Shown here in pieces: positions 1 to 7,220 of a stretch of DNA of 20,446 nt (position 1 is the first letter of the stretch; each line of letters opens with the position of its first letter). The notes beneath the pieces were generated by a model that was given only the letters and a program-made list of their open reading frames with translations, was not told the origin of the DNA and did not search any database. This stretch comes from a virus: the IMG/VR virus record IMGVR_UViG_3300019761_000016, positions 1 through 20,446 of that record; one strand, given 5' to 3'. The position numbers and the translations under genes were made by a program.

Positions 1-816
1 AAGATAGATGGTGGTAGCTGGTTAGCTAAGTTCCATGCTGGTGTTAGTAGTAGCAACGGAATAACTAAGTTAAGATATGAAGGGTTCATGAGAGCTCCAA
101 ATGGTGACGAAACTACATTATTTACATCAGAGAGTAAAGAGCTTGATAATGTGACTGTGTATAGAGAGTTCGAAACAGTTGAGACGGCGTTCACAGTTGA
201 TCCGTTATCACGATATGGAATTAGAGTATTTGCGAACACTGACTCAAACAGTGATAAAATAGTAAACTACACAGTTGGTGATGGTAGTGCATCATACACA
301 AACACACCAGCTGCATTACGACATGACCAGCTAAGAGACAGAAGCAGGGAAGATAGTCACCCAATTGAGGCAATAACTGACTTAACAGAGCAATTGTCTG
401 TTAGAGGCACATACACCGAGTCAGCAACGGAGCCGGGCGGTAGTAAAGTGGGTGATGAGTGGTTAGACACAACAAATGAAGTACTATACAAACGAGTTAG
501 TGACGGTGTAACATCAGCTTGGCTACAAACCAACGGGAGTGCAGGAACAACATTCACTAATGCTACTAGAGGACCAATTACAGTAACAAGTGACTACGTT
601 GTTGAGCAGAAGTATAAGAGAGTGTTTGTTGATGCCTCAAACAGTGATGTGCTAATTACACTACCAAGTGCTGTTGGCAACATAAACGAGTTCAGCGTAA
701 CGAGAATAGACAATTCTGGCAATTCGGTTGACGTTGATGGTATTGTACCATCAGGTTTACTAGATGGTGAGACAGTTGATTTAGCAAGTGATGGAACACA
801 ATGGAGGATAGTATAG
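1..816 (+). CDS. Tail fibre / appendage protein, 5'-truncated
   Basis: The frame is open from the first base of the window (it begins K-I-D-G-G-S-W), so the gene starts upstream and the internal ATG at 88 is probably not the real start. About 271 residues are visible. The C-terminal part carries a pattern common in phage fibre proteins: a G-D-E-W-L-D-T-T segment followed by a strand-rich end in which V-F-V-D-A-S and I-T-L-P-S-A describe small beta repeats, and a final Q-W-R-I-V. It probably forms part of a receptor-binding fibre or adsorption appendage. The stop (814-816) abuts the ATG of the next gene, suggesting translational coupling. The family is recognised only by style, so a tailspike or other baseplate-like appendage is equally possible. 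Confidence 0.6.
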   Translation, partial: KIDGGSWLAKFHAGVSSSNGITKLRYEGFMRAPNGDETTLFTSESKELDNVTVYREFETVETAFTVDPLSRYGIRVFANTDSNSDKIVNYTVGDGSASYTNTPAALRHDQLRDRSREDSHPIEAITDLTEQLSVRGTYTESATEPGGSKVGDEWLDTTNEVLYKRVSDGVTSAWLQTNGSAGTTFTNATRGPITVTSDYVVEQKYKRVFVDASNSDVLITLPSAVGNINEFSVTRIDNSGNSVDVDGIVPSGLLDGETVDLASDGTQWRIV

Positions 817-2103
817 ATGAGTAATTTCAGAAGAGTAGACAATAACGCAAATAGCCTTGGGACTGATGCGTGGGGTAGAAACAAAGCGGTGTTGGACAAG
901 AGCTTGTTCCACGGAATTAATACAATGGGTATCCAGAAAGAATCATGGAAGAAGTTATTAAATGGTAATGAAGTAGTTGGTAACGGTCTTGATACATATA
1001 TAAGAGATGAGAATGGCTCTACTAAAGTAACATCAACAATCTTAGGTGCTAGAAATACATTACAGTCACTACAACACCCAGGATACCAACCAAATAGAGG
1101 GCACTTATTCAGTGATTCAAGTTGGATACCAAATGCAAATAACGGTAAGTTTGGGTTGGTAGTAAGAACAATGACTGATGGTACAGTAAGTGAGAGGTTC
1201 ACTGAAATAGGTACAATGACTGGTGCTACACTTACTGTGGATGGCCAAACATATGACATTACTAAAGGTAATGTACATGACATCCAAATACAGTGGAGAG
1301 GTGTTGGTAACTTCGAGACGTTTATCAATTTACAAGATGCTGATAACAACGAAGTACTCGGTACGTTAAACGGACTGTCAGTTAGCAATCCATCGCTACC
1401 AGTGCGATACGAGGCTATAAAAGGTGGGCACACGTTAGGCGGATTAGCTAGAGTAGGTTCAGCCGTTAGGTTAGGTATCGGTACGGAAGAAAATGCAATC
1501 ATGTTAGAGTATCAATACACGGATGACGCTGATGCAGTTCTGTATATGGGTTGTTGTGACATCACTAGTGAAGGTGGAGATAGAGAGACACAAACACTCG
1601 GGTCAGTGGTACAGAAGAGATTCCCTACACATACTGGGACTAATAGTACAGAAGAAGCAGATGAGTTTGCAGTACTGGCGTTCAGGGTACCTGAGACAAG
1701 GACAGTAAATGGCACAGTTGGTACATATCAAGCATACAACACAAGAGATATACAGATTAAAGGACTTGATATAAAGGCAAATGACGAAGGGGATTTTGCG
1801 TTATATAGAACAAGAAACCCAAATGCAATTGTTGCAAATACTTGGGTGCCAAATTGGTCAGATGATGTGGAGTTTGCTGTAGGACTGAACGGAGCTGCAA
1901 ATCAAGTGACGAACTTCCTGCCAAGTGAAATGGACGAGCTATACTTCATGGGAGTTGAGCAAGATCATGGTAGACCTGTTGACCTTAAGGATGATAACTT
2001 ATGGGCCACTAATGGAGATTACTATATACTAACATACCACGCAGCTAATAATGGTGTTGGGGACAACGTTAGTGCATCAATCAAATTAGGAGTAGAGAAA
2101 TAA
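817..2103 (+). CDS. Putative virion structural (tail appendage) protein
   Basis: A 428-residue protein starting immediately after the previous stop. Its N-terminal stretch (residues about 14-40, with D-A-W-G-R and V-L-D-K-S-L-F-H-G) resembles an opening segment I recall from structural proteins of marine phages. The rest is predicted beta-rich with many Gly, Asn and Thr and no signal peptide or membrane segment. The segment around residues 93-130 (residue pattern H-L-F-S-D-S-S-W) suggests a jelly-roll-like binding domain, but no catalytic motif is visible. It lies in a run of fibre genes and overlaps the next gene by one base (TAATG). Likely role: fibre or adhesin component. The exact function is not recognised. 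Confidence 0.5.
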   Translation: MSNFRRVDNNANSLGTDAWGRNKAVLDKSLFHGINTMGIQKESWKKLLNGNEVVGNGLDTYIRDENGSTKVTSTILGARNTLQSLQHPGYQPNRGHLFSDSSWIPNANNGKFGLVVRTMTDGTVSERFTEIGTMTGATLTVDGQTYDITKGNVHDIQIQWRGVGNFETFINLQDADNNEVLGTLNGLSVSNPSLPVRYEAIKGGHTLGGLARVGSAVRLGIGTEENAIMLEYQYTDDADAVLYMGCCDITSEGGDRETQTLGSVVQKRFPTHTGTNSTEEADEFAVLAFRVPETRTVNGTVGTYQAYNTRDIQIKGLDIKANDEGDFALYRTRNPNAIVANTWVPNWSDDVEFAVGLNGAANQVTNFLPSEMDELYFMGVEQDHGRPVDLKDDNLWATNGDYYILTYHAANNGVGDNVSASIKLGVEK

Positions 2104-2324
2104 TGATAAACTTACCAACAAACCCAACACTGGGCGAGGAGATAGAACTAGATGGCGTGATGTACTCGTACAACGGAGTAGGTTACGAAATAGTGACAGA
2201 TGTACTGGAAACGAAGTCAGCTACAGTTAGTAGTGATAGCGTGATAGTGCAGGATAGTGAAAATGGTGGAGTGTACAAGGTTGTACCACTAGCAGACTTC
2301 AATAATACAATAACTGAGTGGTAG
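2103..2324 (+). CDS. Small fibre-associated protein
   Basis: A 73-residue protein whose ATG overlaps the preceding TAA by one base, which argues for translational coupling. The N-terminal half has the pattern N-L-P-x-N-P-x-x-G-E-E followed by Y-S-Y-N-G-V-G-Y-E. This resembles the short beta motif often found in phage fibre proteins, where a Trp or Tyr ring replaces the usual W-D-G-x-x-W. There is no hydrophobic segment and no Cys. It may be a detached fibre module or a fibre-tip accessory protein. Function is inferred from neighbours only. Confidence 0.5.
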   Translation: MINLPTNPTLGEEIELDGVMYSYNGVGYEIVTDVLETKSATVSSDSVIVQDSENGGVYKVVPLADFNNTITEW

Positions 2325-2377
2325 TTAATACTACCATAAGTTATAACAAGATAAAATGGTAAAAATAAAGGATATAT

Positions 2378-3751
2378 ATGGGAGCAAAGATTACAAAAAT
2401 TGACACTGATGGTGTCATAACAAACCCAAACACACTGGGTGACTTGTCGATTGACAATTATATTGCTGGTGGAGATGCTGGACGGATGTATTACAATGAC
2501 GGTACTGATGACATTGCCATAGCACGAAAAGACGAGATTGATAACATTGATAACACCAGTGATGCAGATAAACCAGTAAGCACAGCGCAACAAGCTGAAC
2601 TTGACTTAAAGGCAAATGCAGCAGATGTAGTTACATTAGCTGGTACACAAACAATTACAGGGGATAAGACATTCTCAGGCACTGTTGAGGTTCCAACACA
2701 AGCGGCTGATGATAGTTCAACTAAAGTGGCAAGCACGGCATTTGTTCAGCAAGAAATTACGAATAATATACCTACAGGTTCTGCACCAATTGTATCTTCT
2801 AGGTTTATTCCTACTGTTCTATCTGTGATTAACACCACTAGCTTTTCTGTTACAGATGTTGTAGTTATGTATGGTTCATTTGATACTACTGCAGGTTTTA
2901 CCCAAACTAATGAAATATTGACAGGAACTACGAATATAACTCCATCGAACGGGTTTGGTTCTGATGGTTTTAAATACATAAAGTCGGTAAATGGTGCTCC
3001 TTCTACGTATGTAAGAGTAGATAATAAACCAAGTTTCGGTATGTATACTAAAGAGTTTGTTGACGATAACCGAGAGGTGTTAGTTGATGGCAATTGGTAT
3101 AGTACTAGTGGTGGTGAGTTAATTAGCAATGGTACTTTTGACAGTAATGTAGACGGTTGGATTAATGGTACTGATTGTATAGCTAGTTTTGATTCTGGTA
3201 GGATGAAGATTACATCACTTGCAAGTGATGCATCAAATAATGGTGTAAGTACTGCTATTAGTACAATTGCAGGAGAAGAGTACTCAGTTACACTTAGCTA
3301 CATAGTAGGTACAAGGGGTTATATGAGAGTACTTGTAGAGGGTGCTACATTAGGTAACATATCAGTAACTGGTACTTACACATTTAACTTCACTGCTAGT
3401 GTTACAGGAACATCCAGTGTGGTTTTTGCTATGGCTACTGCTGCTACTACTTATGATTATGTCGATAATATATCTGTGTATAAAACTCAACCTACACTAG
3501 GTGCTGCACTGCCTCAACAATCATACCTAGAGAATCCTGATGGTACTCTGGCTAAGTTTGAGGTGGTTAATGGAGACTTGGTAGCGGTTGATAAAGGTGA
3601 GATAGTTCCTAGTTTGGTGCTAAACGAAGTAAACCTAAACGGCCTGAGTTCTGGCACTATAGTACTGAAGGGATTAGAAACCGTAGATCCTTTGATCATA
3701 GGTACAGTATGGAATGATACTGGAATATTGAAAATAAGTTCAGGAGTGTAG
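2378..3751 (+). CDS. Mosaic tail fibre with carbohydrate-binding-like domain
   Basis: A 457-residue protein preceded by the Shine-Dalgarno-like AAAGGA. Residues 1-130 form a typical fibre shaft: D-A-D-K-P-V-S-T-A-Q-Q at 62-72 and an L-A-G-T-Q-T-I-T-G-D-K-T-F-S-G repeat near 87-101 are widespread in phage fibres. Residues about 247-369 look like a CBM4/9-type jelly roll, beginning with N-G-T-F-D-S-N-V-D-G-W and ending with Y-V-D-N-I-S-V-Y, a layout known for carbohydrate-binding modules. The C-terminus (around 430-457) is a short beta tip. From about base 2762 the codon use shifts toward TCT, CCT, GCT and CTT compared with the shaft, so the receptor-binding part may have been swapped in. It probably recognises surface glycan. 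No cleavage residues are evident. Confidence 0.7.
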   Translation: MGAKITKIDTDGVITNPNTLGDLSIDNYIAGGDAGRMYYNDGTDDIAIARKDEIDNIDNTSDADKPVSTAQQAELDLKANAADVVTLAGTQTITGDKTFSGTVEVPTQAADDSSTKVASTAFVQQEITNNIPTGSAPIVSSRFIPTVLSVINTTSFSVTDVVVMYGSFDTTAGFTQTNEILTGTTNITPSNGFGSDGFKYIKSVNGAPSTYVRVDNKPSFGMYTKEFVDDNREVLVDGNWYSTSGGELISNGTFDSNVDGWINGTDCIASFDSGRMKITSLASDASNNGVSTAISTIAGEEYSVTLSYIVGTRGYMRVLVEGATLGNISVTGTYTFNFTASVTGTSSVVFAMATAATTYDYVDNISVYKTQPTLGAALPQQSYLENPDGTLAKFEVVNGDLVAVDKGEIVPSLVLNEVNLNGLSSGTIVLKGLETVDPLIIGTVWNDTGILKISSGV

Positions 3752-3752
3752 T

Positions 3753-4283
3753 ATGGTATTGAGAGTGAGAGTACATGAAGATGGTAGGCATGAGTTCTAC
3801 AACTTCAAAGATAGTACAAAAGTAAACGAGTCTGTATGGTTGCTTGCTGGCGATAAGTATACAAAATTAGGTGAAGGTAGATACGAAGAGTTCTATCTTG
3901 ATGAGATTGTTGATGGCAAGTATGTAGTTGACAACGAGGCCTCTGCTTCGGCTTCACTGGCTAAGTACAAAGCTGAGGCTAAAGCCGCTATCGAAAAGGC
4001 TATTGCTATTATGAGAGTAGAAGTTGATGGGCTAGGTTATGACGGTGATGAGACTGCTACTACTAGAATGCAGAAGGCTATCACCACACTAGTTGGTGAC
4101 GAAGAGATTAACTGGAGGTTGTATGACAATAGCATGGCTGTTGTTACACAAACTGAGTTAGGTAAAGCTATGAGAGCTGCTGGAGTTCTTATGAGCAAGT
4201 TGTGGTTCTGCGCAAGCGTAGAAGAAGTAGAAGCTATCGTTGGACTTGATCCAATATGGCTAGACAAGTACAAAGCTCAGTAG
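3753..4283 (+). CDS. DUF4376-like tail fibre accessory protein
   Basis: A 176-residue protein with AGGAG at 3742-3746 placed just ahead of its ATG. The C-terminal two thirds (residues about 70-165) resembles DUF4376: an Ala/Lys-rich helix, then R-V-E-V-D-G-L-G-Y-D-G-D-E, R-M-Q-K-A-I, I-N-W-R-L-Y-D-N, and L-G-K-A-M-R-A. Domains of this kind are found downstream of phage fibre genes, often as fibre assembly or cap proteins. The N-terminal 60 residues form a beta segment that may bind the fibre end. It follows the mosaic fibre directly and shares its shifted codon use, so the two may have been exchanged together. The accessory role is inferred. Confidence 0.65.
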   Translation: MVLRVRVHEDGRHEFYNFKDSTKVNESVWLLAGDKYTKLGEGRYEEFYLDEIVDGKYVVDNEASASASLAKYKAEAKAAIEKAIAIMRVEVDGLGYDGDETATTRMQKAITTLVGDEEINWRLYDNSMAVVTQTELGKAMRAAGVLMSKLWFCASVEEVEAIVGLDPIWLDKYKAQ

Positions 4284-4284
4284 C

Positions 4285-4545
4285 ATGCGAACACCGGAAG
4301 AAGTTAGACTACTAATTTGTAAGTTTGAGAACGATGTTAAAAAAAGAAGTAGAGGCTTTAGGTTTCTACTCGTTCTTGATCAGATGTTCAATGTACTGCT
4401 ATGGAACGGCTCACATGACGAAACAATTAGCTCACATGTAGGTAGACGTATCACAGAAGGTAAGGCGAATTGGTTTGATAAGGTGGTCTGTTGTGCTCTC
4501 AAGAAGATGGAAAACAATCACTGCAAAGAAAGTTTAGGGGAATAA
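4285..4545 (+). CDS. Conserved phage protein of unknown function
   Basis: An 86-residue protein beginning one base after the preceding stop. It has the pattern L-D-Q-x-F-N-V-L-L-W-N-G-S-x-D-E-T-I-S-S-H and, near the C-terminus, N-H-C-K-E-S-L-G-E. I recall this arrangement from small conserved proteins encoded beside lysis genes in many phages, with no known activity. There are three Cys residues (12, 70 and 81 by approximate count) but no clear metal motif and no membrane segment. It opens the lysis module and is immediately followed by a membrane-anchored conserved protein. Function is not recognised. Confidence 0.65.
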   Translation: MRTPEEVRLLICKFENDVKKRSRGFRFLLVLDQMFNVLLWNGSHDETISSHVGRRITEGKANWFDKVVCCALKKMENNHCKESLGE

Positions 4546-5181
4546 ATGTATAAATACATAGAGTTCATAGGTATAATGATATGGACGTTGATAAGAAAAG
4601 TAGTAGGCATGATATGGTACTGGTTTGTCGTTTGGCTTAGAGGGCCTGCTAGAAGTGTTGTGTATAACTATGTGCTACAGAATGATATATACTTAGCTAG
4701 ACTACTATCACGTAGCCCTAAGTGGGACGACGATAGAAAAGGTTGGGTATTGACGGGGTATCCTTGGCATACTACAAGAAACGGTTTCATAGCCTATAGA
4801 AAAGTTAGTAAGACACAATACTTGTTTTGGTATTGGGTTGTGTGGGGTTGGTTAGATGATGACTCGACAAATGATACATACTGCTCAAAGAAGTTTTTCA
4901 GAGAGTACAAAGATATAAAAGGGTATAGTTGGGTAGATGAAATACCTGTTACCAGCGACGATGGTAATTCGTTTGACCTTGGGGATGAACTAGAGCCGTG
5001 CTTTAGTGTAAGACCTGCTTTCTGGTGGACATTAAGAAATACTGCGTACAACTTCAAGTATGTGCAGTTTGAGACGGATAAACCAAGAAGTGAATGGTTC
5101 TGGATAGATGTGAGTTTCCTAGGTGGAACTGGGTTTGGTAATCGACCAAAAGATGGAAGATTAGAGTTTGGGTGGTTCTAG
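4546..5181 (+). CDS. Membrane-anchored conserved phage protein (Trp-rich)
   Basis: A 211-residue protein whose ATG directly follows the previous TAA; AGGGGA just upstream serves as ribosome binding site. Residues 6-32 are strongly hydrophobic and aromatic, interrupted by R-K near 17-18, consistent with one long or two short membrane segments. The remainder is rich in Trp and Tyr, with an N-T-A-Y-N-F motif near residues 165-170 (compare R-N-P-A-x-N-F) and a C-terminal G-R-L-E-F-G-W-F. This resembles a conserved protein of unknown function (DUF7338-like as I recall it) encoded in phage lysis regions. It stands between a soluble conserved protein and the holin. A lysis-regulating or envelope role is possible but unproven. 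Confidence 0.55.
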   Translation: MYKYIEFIGIMIWTLIRKVVGMIWYWFVVWLRGPARSVVYNYVLQNDIYLARLLSRSPKWDDDRKGWVLTGYPWHTTRNGFIAYRKVSKTQYLFWYWVVWGWLDDDSTNDTYCSKKFFREYKDIKGYSWVDEIPVTSDDGNSFDLGDELEPCFSVRPAFWWTLRNTAYNFKYVQFETDKPRSEWFWIDVSFLGGTGFGNRPKDGRLEFGWF

Positions 5182-5202
5182 CCACTCATGAAAGGATAAG
5201 AT

Positions 5203-5697
5203 ATGTTACCAATATTAGCGCCTATAGTTAGTATGTTAGCTGGTAAAGGACTTGATTTGCTTAGCAATGCCATAGAAGGTGGAGCTGACAAAGCAATTGA
5301 ACTAGTAAGTGAGAAGACTGGTATTGATCTGACAAAAGGGTCAGTAAGTAAAGAAGAAATTGCGGAGCTAAAGAAGTTCCAAAGAGAACATGAGAGTGAG
5401 TTACTGAAGTATCATGCTGAGAATACAGCTAATGCCCGAGCAATGCAAGCAGAGGCGCTGGCACAAGATGATGTGTTCAGTAAGAGGTTTGTGTACTACT
5501 TCGCTTCGTTGTGGAGTATAGCTGCAATTGTGTTCATATTCGGTATTACGTTCATCACGATACCAGAAGGCAATGAGAGATTCGCTGATACAATACTTGG
5601 GTTTCTACTAGGAACAATCGTAGCAACGATAATCAACTTCTTCTACGGGTCAAGTAAAGGTAGTCAGGACAAAGATATCCTGATTAAAGGTAAGTAG
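5203..5697 (+). CDS. Holin, 3-TM family (PF11351-like)
   Basis: A 164-residue protein matching the layout of the 'holin of 3TMs' family. It has a hydrophobic, amphipathic N-terminus (1-20), T-G-I-D-L near 39-43, an acidic helix with E-E-I-A-E-L-K-K-F and E-H-E-S-E-L (51-68), and N-A-R-A-M-Q-A-E-A-L (78-86). Two clear membrane segments follow (about 96-120 and 129-148), linked by I-P-E-G-N-x-R-x-A-D-T, and then G-F-L-L-G-T and F-F-Y-G-S-S-K-G-S-x-x-K-D at the C-terminus. It would permeabilise the inner membrane at the end of infection and release or activate the endolysin encoded downstream. AAAGGA lies ahead of the ATG. The call is among the strongest in the window. Confidence 0.88.
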   Translation: MLPILAPIVSMLAGKGLDLLSNAIEGGADKAIELVSEKTGIDLTKGSVSKEEIAELKKFQREHESELLKYHAENTANARAMQAEALAQDDVFSKRFVYYFASLWSIAAIVFIFGITFITIPEGNERFADTILGFLLGTIVATIINFFYGSSKGSQDKDILIKGK

Positions 5698-5699
5698 TT

Positions 5700-5756
5700 A
5701 TGATAAATAATTACATAGTCGTGACGTGTGTTCCAAAGGTCGTACACCAAGTATGA
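5700..5756 (+). CDS. Possible 18-codon leader ORF coupled to the PAS gene
   Basis: An ATG two bases after the holin stop opens an 18-codon frame (M-I-N-N-Y-I-V-V-T-C-V-P...). AAAGG at about 5686-5690 is well placed for initiation. Its TGA (5754-5756) overlaps the ATG of the PAS gene (5753) in an ATGA arrangement, as in translational coupling. Without this leader the PAS gene has only a weak, distant ribosome binding site (AAAGG about 14 bases upstream). It could be a coupling or attenuation leader, or simply chance. Its translation is not proven. Confidence 0.35.
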   Translation: MINNYIVVTCVPKVVHQV

Positions 5757-6424
5757 AAGTAGTAAACAAATGGATCAGTGCAGTACTAGACTTCATGGAT
5801 GTACTTGGATTAGGCAAATCAATGAGTAAAGCAGAAGACGGGTTAAAGACACTGTCTGACTGCGTTGCTTGTAAGGACATCATGCTATCAAAGTACCAAG
5901 CAGAACTACGGGAGTTAAAGCAACAACACCAAGAATCTGATAATATGTTTATGCAGGTTATCAACCATTTACCAGACATGGTGTGGGCCAAAGACGTTGA
6001 AGGTCGTTATATCATGGCAAACAACATATTCATGAAGAATTTCTGTTATGATATGTCATGGGAACAGTTACAAGGTAAGACAGATACAGAGATTGCTAAA
6101 CTATTCAAAGAAAAGGTTGGTAATGAAAACCATACATTCGGTGAGAAGTGTGCTAACTCAGACGTAATAGTAAGAGACACAGAGAAAGCCAGAAGGTTCC
6201 TGGAGTTAGGTAATATAAATGGTAAACAAATGAAGTTGGAAGTACACAAAAGCCCTGTGTACAACTTAGAAGGTACATTATATGCAATATGTGGTGTTGG
6301 TAGAGACATAACAGAGATGCATGATGAGTTAATGGATGCAATAGATGCATCAAATGCTTGTTTTGGTAAAGAAGGTAGAGAATTCTTGAAAAAGATAGCA
6401 AATAAATACGAGTTCAAGGATTAG
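5753..6424 (+). CDS. PAS-domain sensor protein in the lysis module
   Basis: A 223-residue protein with the ATG at 5753 chosen over an in-frame GTG at 5726, which has no ribosome binding site. Residues 1-60 form an N-terminal helical region with a C-V-A-C pair (37 and 40) and a Lys/Glu/Gln-rich stretch that may be coiled coil. Residues about 64-187 are a PAS domain: V-I-N-H-L-P-D-M-V-W-A-K-D at 69-81, G-R-Y-I-M-A-N-N at 84-91, G-K-T-D near 108-111, H-T-F-G-E-K-C at 127-133, G-N-I-N-G-K near 153-158, and the closing G-x-G-R-D-I-T. The H-T-F-G-E and G-N-x-x-G-K signatures resemble PAS domains of Campylobacterota sensor proteins. No kinase, GGDEF or other output domain is fused. It sits between holin and endolysin, so a role in sensing cell state or timing lysis is plausible but inferred. 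Confidence 0.75.
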   Translation: MKVVNKWISAVLDFMDVLGLGKSMSKAEDGLKTLSDCVACKDIMLSKYQAELRELKQQHQESDNMFMQVINHLPDMVWAKDVEGRYIMANNIFMKNFCYDMSWEQLQGKTDTEIAKLFKEKVGNENHTFGEKCANSDVIVRDTEKARRFLELGNINGKQMKLEVHKSPVYNLEGTLYAICGVGRDITEMHDELMDAIDASNACFGKEGREFLKKIANKYEFKD

Positions 6425-6430
6425 ATACGT

Positions 6431-6820
6431 ATGGGAATGGATGAAATGGTTGTAAGCCAAATAAACTTACGAATTGATGATGTACATAACAGACAAGATA
6501 ATGCTGATGCCTTAATTGAGAAGATACGAGAAGAAAATGCTGACTTCAATAGTAAGATAGTTGCAGCAATGAACGACCAAGCTGTTGCGTTCAGTGACAT
6601 TAAGACAAAGCAGACAATTTACGTATCAATTGCTGTATTCGTAATAACATTAGCACTAAACTTTGGTTTGGATGCAGTGAAAAGCTTCAGTGAACCGGAG
6701 AAGAAAAAGTACTACAATGAGCGAGTTGAACAATCGGATGCAGCAAAAAGACTTCAAAATGAAGTAAACATACTAACAGAAAAACTCAATGAAGTTCTGT
6801 TAGCTAAACACAAAGGATAA
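6431..6820 (+). CDS. One-TM coiled-coil protein, spanin- or antiholin-like position
   Basis: A 129-residue protein with a single clear membrane segment at about residues 62-81, flanked by helical charged regions: 10-60 (with R-I-D-D-V-H-N-R-Q-D-N) and 90-125 (heptad-like, L-Q-N-E-V-N-I-L-T-E-K-L). AAGGA around 6417-6421 favours the first of three closely spaced ATGs. The location between holin and endolysin and the C-terminal coiled coil would suit an i-spanin-like or regulatory lysis protein. Typical i-spanins, however, have the membrane anchor at the very N-terminus, and no o-spanin lipoprotein was found nearby. It might also be the membrane partner of the adjacent PAS protein. Function is uncertain. 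Confidence 0.5.
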   Translation: MGMDEMVVSQINLRIDDVHNRQDNADALIEKIREENADFNSKIVAAMNDQAVAFSDIKTKQTIYVSIAVFVITLALNFGLDAVKSFSEPEKKKYYNERVEQSDAAKRLQNEVNILTEKLNEVLLAKHKG

Positions 6821-6822
6821 GA

Positions 6823-7173
6823 ATGAAATATTTTAAAAGATTAGAGTTTGCATGTAAGTGTAATTGCGGGTTTGATACGGTTGACTACGAATTAGCAGAA
6901 GTACTAGACGATGTTAGAGAACACTTCGGTAAGCCAGTAACAATAACAAGTGGATGTAGATGTGATGCACATAATGCAAAGGTTGGTGGAGCTAAGAACT
7001 CAGTACACAAGACAGGACAAGCTGCCGACTTCAGAGTAAAAGATGTGCATGCTGATGATGTTGCTATGTACCTACACAACAAGTACCCAAATAAGTATGG
7101 GATTGGTAGATATGTTGGCAGAACACATGTCGACACTAAAAGCGGTGTACCACGAAGATGGGATAAACGGTAA
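6823..7173 (+). CDS. Endolysin, peptidase M15 family (D-Ala-D-Ala carboxypeptidase-like)
   Basis: A 116-residue protein with the compact M15_3 layout. It has F-A-C-K-C-N-C-G at the N-terminus, V-D-Y-E-L near 20-24, H-F-G-K-P-V-T-I-T-S-G-C-R-C near 34-47, and S-V-H-K-T-G-Q-A-A-D (60-69) supplying the zinc ligands His62 and Asp69. Y-G-I-G-R-Y near 92-97 is followed by T-H-V-D with His102 as third ligand and Asp104 alongside. The family cleaves peptide bonds in the peptidoglycan stem or cross-bridge. There is no signal peptide, so export would depend on the holin. The start lies two bases after the preceding stop, with AAAGGATAAG ahead of it. This is a confident call. Confidence 0.88.
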   Translation: MKYFKRLEFACKCNCGFDTVDYELAEVLDDVREHFGKPVTITSGCRCDAHNAKVGGAKNSVHKTGQAADFRVKDVHADDVAMYLHNKYPNKYGIGRYVGRTHVDTKSGVPRRWDKR

Positions 7174-7202
7174 GCTACAATTAATAAATAGTAAGCTATA
7201 AT
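7171..7202 (+). promoter_or_regulatory. Tandem 11-bp repeat with a -10-like TATAAT
   Basis: TAAGCTACAAT (7171-7181, beginning in the endolysin stop codon) recurs as TAAGCTATAAT (7192-7202) with one mismatch and a 21-bp period, two helical turns. The second copy ends in a perfect TATAAT (7197-7202), and no good -35 box is seen. Sigma-70 promoters in Campylobacterota often lack a conserved -35, so this may be a promoter or operator for the portal and head operon. Confidence 0.35.
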
Positions 7203-7220
7203 CGAGAAGATAACAAATGG

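Noticed and set aside
594-1502. Long open frame on the minus strand (302 codons) opposite the fibre genes
   Set aside because: It lies wholly antisense to well-supported genes, has no ribosome binding site, and its composition is the complement of the phage codon bias.
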